Below, in pieces: positions 45,634 through 54,660 of a stretch of DNA of 64,000 bases. Source of the DNA: Microthrixaceae bacterium. Lineage in GTDB: Bacteria; Actinomycetota; Acidimicrobiia; Acidimicrobiales; Iamiaceae. Position numbers and translations under genes: made by a program. The DNA lies in the NCBI GenBank assembly GCA_016702505.1, contig JADJDU010000003.1, positions 372,001 to 436,000 of the forward strand, in the 5' to 3' direction. Positions within the stretch are counted from its first letter, which is position 1. Every line of letters begins with the position of its first letter. The notes beneath the pieces were generated by a model. That model searched no databases. It saw only the letters and a program-made list of their open reading frames with translations, and was not told the origin of the DNA.

Positions 45634-46230
45634 ATGGCAACCAAAAAGACTGAAGACATCATTCGTCGCTACCTCGACTCACTAGGGAAGTCGGATCGGC
45701 CGGTTGTAGACCGTGAAGCTGTCAGCGCCCTCAAGCATCAAATCCGAGCTGAGGGTGACCTACTCGAAAAGGCCCGTCTCCTGTCTGCCCTCGAGATCGA
45801 GGAAGCAGGCCGGGTCCCCGACCGCAGCGGAGAAGAGGAGGCCTTCGTGGCCGAGGCTCTCGCCTGGGCCGAGGATGCCGGCGTCACCGCCGGTGCTCTG
45901 CAGGCACTCGGCGTGGCCGACGACGTTCTGCGCAAGGCTGGCTTCGAGGTCAAGGCAAGTTCCGGCGCCCGCGGCACCGGCCGAGGGCGACGTGCCAGCA
46001 GTGGCGGCGGCCGGTCTCCGGCCATCCCGCTCGACGACGTCGCCGCCGCCGCCCGCAAGCTCGGATCGGGCTGGCGTCTCGCCGACCTAGCTGGCGTGTT
46101 GAACCGCGACAACATGACGGTTCGGAACTACGTGAGCAAGCTGATCGAAAAGGGCGTGGTCGCCGATCTCGGTGACGACCCTCGCCATGCCGGTCGAGGA
46201 CGGGCCCCCAAGATCTACGGAATGGCCTGA
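45634..46230 (+). CDS. putative winged-helix DNA-binding protein
   Basis: 198 residues. The N-terminal half is helical and acidic (KTEDIIRRYLDSLGK, then EGDLLEKARLLSALEIEEAGR). A glycine/arginine/serine linker around 118-132 follows, and the C-terminal 65 residues look like a winged helix (WRLADLAGVLNRDNMTVRNYVSKLIEKGVVADLG), with a basic end GRGRAPKIYGMA. No named family recognised. It sits between purQ and purL but on the opposite strand. It could be an abundant nucleoid or regulatory protein, judging by the good promoter. Confidence 0.75.
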   Translation: MATKKTEDIIRRYLDSLGKSDRPVVDREAVSALKHQIRAEGDLLEKARLLSALEIEEAGRVPDRSGEEEAFVAEALAWAEDAGVTAGALQALGVADDVLRKAGFEVKASSGARGTGRGRRASSGGGRSPAIPLDDVAAAARKLGSGWRLADLAGVLNRDNMTVRNYVSKLIEKGVVADLGDDPRHAGRGRAPKIYGMA

Positions 46231-46282
46231 CGGTCCGAGCGGATCGGTCCGGTCCGATCCGGATTTCGGTGGTACCGGCACC

Positions 46283-46969
46283 TCAAGCGGGTGCCGGTAT
46301 CACCGAGGTCGCCGAACCCAGGAACGAACGCATGAGGGGCACGCCGTCGGCGGAGCCCAACAGGTCACTTATTGCACGCTCGGGGTGAGGCATGAGACCC
46401 ACGACGTTGCGGCCTTCATTGGTGATTCCAGCAATGCTGTCGACGGACCCGTTGGGGTTGTCGACGTAACGCAGGACAACCCGGTCCTGATCCTTGAGCT
46501 CAGCTAGCACTTCGGGCGAACAGGTGTAGTTGCCTTCGAAGTGGTTGATCGGCACCCGAAGCACAGAGCCGACCTCGGCTTCGCCGGTCAAAGCCGACTT
46601 GGCCGTTTCCACCCTCAACTCCACCGTTGTGCACAAGAACTTGAGGCCCCGGTTCTTCTGGAGTGCACCAGGCAGCAGGCCGGCCTCGGTGAGCACCTGG
46701 AAGCCGTTGCAGATTCCCAGGACAGGTCCACCTGCGGCCGCATGGTCACGAACCGCGTCCATGACCGGCGAGAAGCGGGCGATGGCCCCGGGACGCAGGT
46801 AGTCGCCGTGGGCGAACCCGCCGGGAACCACGACCGCATCGACGCCGTTGATGGACCGGTCGCCATGCCAGCAGATCTCGGCCTCTCCCCCCAGGAGCGT
46901 CACCGCCTCGATCACGTCGAACTCGCAGTTGGATCCGGGGAAGAGGACCACCCCGATGCGGGCAGTCAC
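46283..46969 (-). CDS. purQ: phosphoribosylformylglycinamidine synthase, glutaminase subunit
   Basis: 228 residues. Class I glutamine amidotransferase that supplies ammonia to PurL. Nucleophile cysteine in GICNGFQVL, catalytic His/Glu in MPHPERA. The N-terminus RIGVVLFPGSNCEFD is typical. Its ATG overlaps the purS stop (4 bases), so the two subunits are translationally coupled. Confidence 0.97.
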   Translation of the reverse strand: MTARIGVVLFPGSNCEFDVIEAVTLLGGEAEICWHGDRSINGVDAVVVPGGFAHGDYLRPGAIARFSPVMDAVRDHAAAGGPVLGICNGFQVLTEAGLLPGALQKNRGLKFLCTTVELRVETAKSALTGEAEVGSVLRVPINHFEGNYTCSPEVLAELKDQDRVVLRYVDNPNGSVDSIAGITNEGRNVVGLMPHPERAISDLLGSADGVPLMRSFLGSATSVIPAPA

Positions 46970-47232
46970 CTGGCGGCTCCGTCCAGCACGGATACCGACA
47001 CCTCGGCCGACTCGATCACCGGGTTGGTGAGGAAGCGTGCACAGAGATCCTCGACTTCTGCCCGAGCTGCGGCCTCATCGGTCGACTCCAGTTCGAAGCG
47101 GATCTGCTTACCGACCCTGACACCACTGACCCCGTCGAAACCGAGGTGGGGTAGAGACCGTTCGATGGTGGCTCCCTGAGGGTCAGCCACCCCCTCCCGG
47201 AGCGAGACATCGACCTGGACGAAGAAGCGCAT
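46966..47232 (-). CDS. purS: phosphoribosylformylglycinamidine synthase subunit PurS
   Basis: 88 residues from ATG 47232. Small structural subunit that bridges PurQ and PurL. VDVSLREGVADPQGATIERSL and the strand SGVRVGKQIRFEL are family-typical. Upstream codons to 47304 are not conserved. It follows purC by 53 bases and overlaps purQ by 4. Confidence 0.95.
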   Translation of the reverse strand: MRFFVQVDVSLREGVADPQGATIERSLPHLGFDGVSGVRVGKQIRFELESTDEAAARAEVEDLCARFLTNPVIESAEVSVSVLDGAAR

Positions 47233-47285
47233 GCCCCCCATCGTCGCACAGGCCCTCGACTCTGCTGAACCCGAACGGATCGGGT

Positions 47286-48173
47286 TCAGCTCACCCCCGG
47301 CCAATCGGCGAACGACCGCCCGGTGATGCGCTCATAGGCCTCTATGTAGCGGGCCCTGGTGGCGGCCACCACGTCGACTCCCAACGGCGGCGGCGGCGGG
47401 CTCTTGTCCCAGTCGAGTCCATCGAGGTAGTCGCGCACCGGTTGCTTGTCGAACGAGGGAGGGGTCGTGCCCGGTGTCCATTGGTCAGCGGGCCAAAAGC
47501 GCGAGGAGTCCGGCGTGAGGACCTCGTCGGCCAAGATCAGCTCACCGTCCACCAGACCCAGCTCGAACTTGGTGTCGGCGATCACGATCCCGCGCTCCGC
47601 CGCCCACTCGGCGCCGCGCTGGTACACGGCCAGAGACACGTCACGGGCCCGTTCGGCCAGGTCCCGGCCCACCAGATCAACGGCCTCGTCGAAGCTGAGG
47701 TTGATGTCGTGCTCACCTAGTTCGCCCTTGGTTGACGGGGTGAAGACCGGCTCAGGCAGCTGCGCCGACTCCAACAGGTCAGCGGGCAGGGTGGCGCCGT
47801 GCATGGTGCCCGATGCCTTGTATTCCTTCCAGGCCGATCCGGTGATGTAGCCGCGCACGATGCACTCGATGGGCAACATCTCGGCCCGGCGGCACAACAT
47901 GACCCGACCGGCGAGGTCCGGGTGGCGGGCCTCGGCGGGCATGTCGTCGAGGTCGGTGGAGATGAGGTGGCCAGGGACCAGGTCGGCGAAGAGCTCGAAC
48001 CAGAACGCAGACATGGCGGTGAGAACCCGGCCCTTGTCCGGGATGGGCTCGTCCATGATCACATCGAAGGCTGAGATCCGGTCTGACGTCACCAGCAGCA
48101 GCCGACCATCACCCGCGTCGTAGATATCTCGAACCTTGCCCGATGAGAGATGTGGAAGGGAGATGTCGACCAT
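47286..48173 (-). CDS. purC: SAICAR synthetase
   Basis: 295 residues, the long purC type. Joins CAIR and aspartate using ATP. LSSGKVRDIYDAGDGRLLLVTSDRISAFDVI, IECIVRGYITGSAWKEY and IIADTKFELG (here IVIADTKFELG) are the key blocks. It lies 51 bases downstream of purB and upstream of purS, giving the order purB-purC-purS-purQ. Confidence 0.97.
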   Translation of the reverse strand: MVDISLPHLSSGKVRDIYDAGDGRLLLVTSDRISAFDVIMDEPIPDKGRVLTAMSAFWFELFADLVPGHLISTDLDDMPAEARHPDLAGRVMLCRRAEMLPIECIVRGYITGSAWKEYKASGTMHGATLPADLLESAQLPEPVFTPSTKGELGEHDINLSFDEAVDLVGRDLAERARDVSLAVYQRGAEWAAERGIVIADTKFELGLVDGELILADEVLTPDSSRFWPADQWTPGTTPPSFDKQPVRDYLDGLDWDKSPPPPPLGVDVVAATRARYIEAYERITGRSFADWPGVS

Positions 48174-48224
48174 GGAGGCGACGCTACCGGAGGCCCACCC
48201 GCTCCACCCATCTGCACCGGTCGA

Positions 48225-49649
48225 TCAAAGGATGGCGCCGGGTCGGTAGGCCGCTGACTCTGGGTCTGCCTCGGCCAGTCTCTCCACCGTGGCGACGAAG
48301 GTCGCTACCTGGGCCGGGGCCGTTCCCACGAAGTCGATCGGTCGGGCGACGGCGGCACCGATGGCGTCTCTGTCCAGACCGAGCCGGGGGTCGGCTGCGA
48401 GGCGGTCCAAAAGCGTGTTCTCACTGGCAGCCTGCTCACGCATCTCGAGCGCCACAGCCACGGCGTGCTCCTTGATGGCCTCGTGTGCCTGCTCGCGACC
48501 CACGCCGGCCCGCACGGCAGCCATCAGCACCTTGGTCGTGGCCAGGAAGGGCAGGTACCGCTCCAGTTCCCGGTCGATAACGGCCGGGTAGGCACCGAAC
48601 TCGGCCAGTACCGTCAGGAACGTCTCGAACAGCCCGTCTAGTGCAAAGAAGGCATCAGGCAGAGCGACACGGCGCACCACCGAGTCGCTCACGTCTCCTT
48701 CGTTCCACTGGTCACCGGCGAGGTGGGTGACCATGGCCAGGTGGCCGGCCAAGATCGCAGAGAACCCGTTCACGCGTTCACACGACCGCGAGTTCATCTT
48801 GTGCGGCATGGCGGAGGACCCGACCTGGCCGGGCTTGAAGCCCTCGGTGACCAACTCCTGGCCGGCCATCAGCCTGATGGTGGTGGCCAGGCTCGAAGGT
48901 CCGGCCGCGGCCTGCACCAATGCCGAGATCACGTCGAGATCAAGCGAGCGCGGGTACACCTGCCCGACATTGTCGAGTGCGGTTTCGAAGCCGAGGTGCT
49001 CGGCGACCGCCGTCTCGAGCCGATCGACCGCCTCGGGTGATCCGAGGAGGTCGAGCATGTCCTGTTGGGTACCCACCGGCCCCTTGATGCCGCGCAGCGG
49101 GTAGCGGGCGATCAGGTCGTCCATCCGGGCCAAGGCCACCAACAGCTCCTGGCCGGCGTTGGCAAACCGCTTGCCCAGGGTGGTGGCCTGCGCCGGAACG
49201 TTGTGGCTTCGGCCGGTGATGACCGTGGCCGAATGCTCGGCGGCCCGCTCGGCCAACCGAACCAGGGTCGTGACCATCCGGGAACGGACCAGGGTCAGCG
49301 CTGCCTTCACCTGGAGTTGCTCCACGTTCTCGGTCAGATCGCGGGAGGTCATCCCCTTGTGGATGTGCTCGTGACCGGCGAGGGCCGAGAACTCCTCGAT
49401 CCTGGCCTTGACGTCGTGACGGGTCACCCGCTCCCGCTCGGCAATGGAAGCCAGGTCGACTTGGCCCACGACGGTCTCGTAGGCGTCGATCACACCATCT
49501 GGAACCAGGACTCCGAGCTCGGTCTGAGCCCGAAGCAAAGCCAGCCAGAGCTGTCGTTCGAGCACGACCTTGTTGCGGGCCGACCACACCTCGGTCATGG
49601 CGGAGCTGGCGTAGCGCTGGGCGAGAACGTTGGGGATGTCGGTCGTCAC
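48225..49649 (-). CDS. purB: adenylosuccinate lyase
   Basis: 474 residues. Releases fumarate from SAICAR and from adenylosuccinate. The superfamily signature GSSAMPHKMNS carries the mobile loop, HEHIHKGMTSRDLTEN and TGRSHNVPAQATTLGKR hold catalytic histidines. Start ATG at 49649. It is the first gene of the purBCSQ run, divergent from the zinc-finger gene across a 251-base gap that must hold both promoters. Confidence 0.97.
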   Translation of the reverse strand: MTTDIPNVLAQRYASSAMTEVWSARNKVVLERQLWLALLRAQTELGVLVPDGVIDAYETVVGQVDLASIAERERVTRHDVKARIEEFSALAGHEHIHKGMTSRDLTENVEQLQVKAALTLVRSRMVTTLVRLAERAAEHSATVITGRSHNVPAQATTLGKRFANAGQELLVALARMDDLIARYPLRGIKGPVGTQQDMLDLLGSPEAVDRLETAVAEHLGFETALDNVGQVYPRSLDLDVISALVQAAAGPSSLATTIRLMAGQELVTEGFKPGQVGSSAMPHKMNSRSCERVNGFSAILAGHLAMVTHLAGDQWNEGDVSDSVVRRVALPDAFFALDGLFETFLTVLAEFGAYPAVIDRELERYLPFLATTKVLMAAVRAGVGREQAHEAIKEHAVAVALEMREQAASENTLLDRLAADPRLGLDRDAIGAAVARPIDFVGTAPAQVATFVATVERLAEADPESAAYRPGAIL

Positions 49650-49900
49650 GAACAGATGGTAACAACGGCCCCCTCTATGCCCTCAGGGTGGCCGGATCGG
49701 CACCCGCTGGTGAACCACCGAGCGTGCAACCACAGCCCGCCATCCCCACCCACGGTGGCGAAATGGGCCGAATGGTCCTACTCTGAGGCCGAGGGGGCCA
49801 TCTGGCCCATTTTCGGGCCAGAACCCGAATGATGCTTCACCTTTGTGGACTCGGTACCGAAGGTTCTAACGACCTCATCGGAACGGAGGGAGACCGGGAC
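49650..49900. other. divergent intergenic region purB / zinc-finger gene
   Basis: Holds repeated GGCC-rich words and one hairpin TCTGGCCC (49801-49808), loop ATTTTC, GGGCCAGA (49815-49822), about 80 bases before the plus-strand gene. It may be part of the 5' leader of the zinc-finger gene. No convincing promoter boxes were found. Confidence 0.4.
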
Positions 49901-50398
49901 ATGAATTACTGCTTGCGCCATATGGAGGAGCCATCCACCGGTGAATGCCGGAGCTGCCACGGCTCGTATTGTGCTCGGTGCTTGGTCTATTCGTTCGGCC
50001 CCAAGAAGCCACCGTTCTGCGTGGGCTGCGCCCTGCGGGCATCCGGCGTGCGGTCGGGTCCTCGGCCCACATTCCAGCCCGATGCCACGCCGACCTCGGT
50101 TCCCGCCATGGGCTTCAGCGACGCACCCGCTCTCTTCGGGGATTCCGACCACCACAACCACCAGGACCCACCGTCGGGGCCCCAGGGTGGAACCCCCGCC
50201 AGTGGGGTTCGCTCCTCGTGGGCTCAGAAGCGTTCGCAGCGCCAAGCTGCCAAAGCCGCTCGACGTTCCGCTGAACCTGCCCTGGTCGGAGCTGGCTCCA
50301 GTGCCCCACAACCGACGAGCGCCGACTTGGAGCCGCTGCTCACACCCGGTCAGCGCTCGGCGCTGGGACGCCTCGTCCACGACGGATCGCACGCCTGA
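49901..50398 (+). CDS. B-box-like zinc-finger protein
   Basis: 165 residues from ATG 49901, with GGAGGG 11 bases upstream. The first 43 residues form a metal-binding module: Cys4, His7, Cys16, Cys19, Cys24, Cys27, Cys40, Cys43 (CLRHMEEPSTGECRSC, YCARC, FCVGC). The rest is proline/serine-rich and probably disordered, with a short basic segment WAQKRSQRQAAKAARR. No transmembrane helix is seen, unlike many bacterial B-box proteins that continue into membrane domains. Function unknown. A very strong terminator follows. Confidence 0.78.
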   Translation: MNYCLRHMEEPSTGECRSCHGSYCARCLVYSFGPKKPPFCVGCALRASGVRSGPRPTFQPDATPTSVPAMGFSDAPALFGDSDHHNHQDPPSGPQGGTPASGVRSSWAQKRSQRQAAKAARRSAEPALVGAGSSAPQPTSADLEPLLTPGQRSALGRLVHDGSHA

Positions 50399-50455
50399 CC
50401 CACGGTCAGACCGCCCGGTGCGCCGGGCACCCGATTCCTTGCTTCTGCTGTTCGT

Positions 50456-50495
50456 TGTCACCCCCGCTCCCTCGGAGCGGGGGTGACAGCGTTTT
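50456..50495 (+). terminator. strong terminator between the zinc-finger gene and purE
   Basis: Perfect 15-bp stem (50456-50470 with 50474-50488) around loop CTC, then GCG and four T residues (50492-50495). It lies between converging genes; the T run serves the plus strand, though the hairpin could also affect purE transcripts. Confidence 0.9.
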
Positions 50496-50510
50496 GTGCC
50501 GCGGTCGATA

Positions 50511-50972
50511 TCAGGAGACGGCGGCCCGGGCCTCACGGTCCTCGACCAGTGCATCGGCCAGGTTCTCGTCGGAGATGGCCAGCATCTGGACCGCCAAGAG
50601 TGCGGCGTTGACCGAACCATCCACGGCCACGGTGGCCACCGGAATCCCTCGTGGCATCTGAACGGTGGCGTACAGGGCATCGACCCCGTTGAGGGCTCCC
50701 CCCGACAGAGGGACACCGATGACCGGAAGGGTGGTGTGGGCCGCGGCGGCACCAGCCAGGTGAGCCGCCATCCCAGCACCGCAGATGATGGCGGCGTAGC
50801 CCTCTGATCGAGCCCGGCTCACGAAATCGGCCACCTTGGCCGGAGTCCGATGGGCCGACATCACGTAAACGTCGGCGGTTATGCCGAAGGCCGCCAAGGT
50901 CTCGGCGGCCGGATCCATCTTGGGCCGGTCGTTGGGCGAACCCATCAGGATCGCAACCTTGTACTCGCTCAA
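50511..50972 (-). CDS. purE: N5-carboxyaminoimidazole ribonucleotide mutase
   Basis: 153 residues, class I PurE. VAILMGSPNDRPKMDPAAETL, VMSAHRTPAKV and GVPLSGGALNGVDALYATVQMPRGIPVATVAVDG are conserved. Class I PurE normally needs PurK to make N5-CAIR; purK is not in the window. It is 80 bases downstream of purD. Confidence 0.96.
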   Translation of the reverse strand: MSEYKVAILMGSPNDRPKMDPAAETLAAFGITADVYVMSAHRTPAKVADFVSRARSEGYAAIICGAGMAAHLAGAAAAHTTLPVIGVPLSGGALNGVDALYATVQMPRGIPVATVAVDGSVNAALLAVQMLAISDENLADALVEDREARAAVS

Positions 50973-51052
50973 TGTTCCTCCTCGAAACGTTGGATTGTTC
51001 GGATCAATGGCTCGACGTGAGCCTGGGATCGGGACCGGTCAAGGGATGCCGG

Positions 51053-52279
51053 TCACCGGGCGATGTCGGTGCGATGGTGCATCCCGGGCCAATCGATGTG
51101 ACTGATCGCTTCGTAGGCACGACCCCGCGCCGTGCTCACGTCCGACCCACGACCGACCACGTTGATCACCCGCCCGCCCTTGCTGATCAGCGACCCGGCG
51201 TCATCGACGTCGACCCCCGCGCCCAGGACCGTCACCGACGGGACCTGGCGTGCCGCCTCCAACCCCACGATTCGGTCTCCGGACCGGGGCGTTGCCGGGT
51301 ATCCCTCGCTGGCCGCCACGACCAACACCGCGAAGTCGTCGGCGAACTCGGGCTCGGGCACCGCGCTCAGGTCGCCGTCGGCGGCAGCGCACAACAACTC
51401 AGCCAGGTCCGAGGTGAGGCGGAGAAGGACCACCTGGGAGTCGGGATCACCGAAGCGGACGTTGTACTCGAGCAGCTTGGGGCCATCAGGGGTGAGCATC
51501 AGACCGGCGTACAACACGCCTCGGTAGTCGATCCCGCGTGACCGGAGCTCGGCCAGTGTCGGCTCGATGAAGGTACGGGCCACCACATCAGCCAGGTCAT
51601 CGGGAGCGAAGGGCAGAGGCGACCACGCGCCCATCCCTCCGGTGTTCGGACCGGAATCTCCATCTCCCACCCTCTTGAAATCCTGAGCCGGAGGAAGGCA
51701 AACGGTCTTGGTCCCGTCGCACACGGCGAACACCGAGACCTCCGGTCCGGTGAGGAACTCCTCGACCACCACTCGCCGTCCAGCATCTCCGAAGGCATCT
51801 CCGGCCAACTTGGACCGGATGTCGGCCTCGGCTTCGGCGCGATCCCCGGTCACCAAAACCCCCTTGCCTGCCGCCAGTCCATCGGTCTTGACCACGTAGG
51901 GGCCGGGCAAGGTGTCGAGGAACTCGACGGCCTCATCGACCTGTTCGAAGGTTCCGTAGCGGGCGGTGGGAATGGCGGCCGCGGCCAGCAGGTCCTTCAT
52001 GTAGGCCTTGGACCCCTCCAGCCTGGCACCGTCGGCACCGGGGCCGAACACCCGGACGCCCGCGGCCCGCAACCGATCGGCCAGACCATCGACCAAGGGC
52101 TGCTCCGGACCGATCACGACCAGGTCGACCGACCCGTCGGCCACGAGATCTTCGACCGGCTCGGTAGTCGAACCGGGGATGGCCGGGTTGCCAGGAGTCA
52201 CGATCACCTCGGCCGTGCGGCCCAGCACCTCGGCCAGGCCATGCTCTCGCCCGCCTGAGCCGACCACCACGACCTTCAC
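51053..52279 (-). CDS. purD: phosphoribosylamine--glycine ligase
   Basis: 408 residues from GTG 52279. ATP-grasp enzyme that makes [19 protein letters not shown] at the N-terminus, [27 protein letters not shown] and [15 protein letters not shown] are diagnostic. The 83 codons upstream in the same frame overlap the purA 3' end in composition and are not conserved. It lies 58 bases downstream of purA. Confidence 0.96.
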   Translation of the reverse strand: MKVVVVGSGGREHGLAEVLGRTAEVIVTPGNPAIPGSTTEPVEDLVADGSVDLVVIGPEQPLVDGLADRLRAAGVRVFGPGADGARLEGSKAYMKDLLAAAAIPTARYGTFEQVDEAVEFLDTLPGPYVVKTDGLAAGKGVLVTGDRAEAEADIRSKLAGDAFGDAGRRVVVEEFLTGPEVSVFAVCDGTKTVCLPPAQDFKRVGDGDSGPNTGGMGAWSPLPFAPDDLADVVARTFIEPTLAELRSRGIDYRGVLYAGLMLTPDGPKLLEYNVRFGDPDSQVVLLRLTSDLAELLCAAADGDLSAVPEPEFADDFAVLVVAASEGYPATPRSGDRIVGLEAARQVPSVTVLGAGVDVDDAGSLISKGGRVINVVGRGSDVSTARGRAYEAISHIDWPGMHHRTDIAR

Positions 52280-52337
52280 CGCATCACCCGTACCGGACCG
52301 AACGGGGATTGGCCTTGCTGGCTGGCCGCCACCGACC

Positions 52338-53798
<1,461 letters not shown>

Positions 53799-53819
53799 TC
53801 AGATGACAAGATGTCGCCC

Positions 53820-54595
53820 ATGTCCGTCACCGCTCCTGAATCCGCCGCGCCCCACCCCCCGCCGACAACGGCTCGGTGGCGGCTCGGGCCGTCGACGCTC
53901 GCAAGGTCTACGGCTCGGGTGACACTGCGGTAAACGCCTTGGCCGGCGTCACGGTCGACTTCGAGGTCGGCCGATTCGCGGCCATCATGGGCCCGTCTGG
54001 TTCAGGCAAGAGCACGCTCATGCACTGCTTGGCGGGGCTCGACTCGCTCACCTCCGGCGAGGTGTGGATCGAGGGGGTGAACCTCACCGACCTGGGCGAG
54101 AAGGCCTTGACCCGACTCCGGCGAGACCGAGTCGGCTTCGTCTTCCAAGCCTTCAACCTGATCCCCACCCTCAGCGCCGAGGAGAACATCGTGCTGCCCT
54201 TGTCGCTGGCCGGGCGAGACGTGGATCGAGCTTGGTTCGACGAGGTGGTCGGCACGGTCGGTCTGGCCAACCGCCTGACCCACCGACCCAGCGAGCTCTC
54301 CGGTGGCCAGCAACAGCGGGTGGCCGTCGCCCGAGCTCTGGCCAGCAAGCCGGCGATCATCTTCGCCGACGAACCCACCGGGAACCTCGATTCGAGGTCG
54401 AGCTCGGAGATCCTGTCGTTCATGCGCCGGGCCGTGAGCGAGTACGGACAGACCATCGTGATGGTCACCCACGACCCAGTGGCCGCCAGCTACGCCGACC
54501 GCGTCCTGATCTTGGCCGACGGCAACATCGTGAACGAGATCGCGCAGCCCACCACCGAGTCGGTCGTGGACTTCATGAAGACCTTCGGCGAGTAG
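53820..54595 (+). CDS. ABC transporter ATP-binding protein (LolD/MacB type)
   Basis: 239 residues if begun at GTG 53876. Walker A GPSGSGKST, Q-loop FVFQAFNLIPTLSAEEN, signature LSGGQQQRVAVARAL, Walker B IIFADEPTGN and the switch histidine in MVTHDP are intact. It powers the permease encoded 65 bases downstream. The ATG at 53820 (MSVTAPESAAP) looks like the natural start but is out of frame by one base with the rest. One missing C in CCCCACCCCCC (53850-53860) would join it. I therefore give 53820 as the outer limit, with 53876 as the conservative start. Confidence 0.92.
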
Positions 54596-54660
54596 CGCCC
54601 TCCCGGCGTCAACCGCGTTCATCCTTCACCGTTCAACCTCCCCTCAACTCAGGTCTCCCC

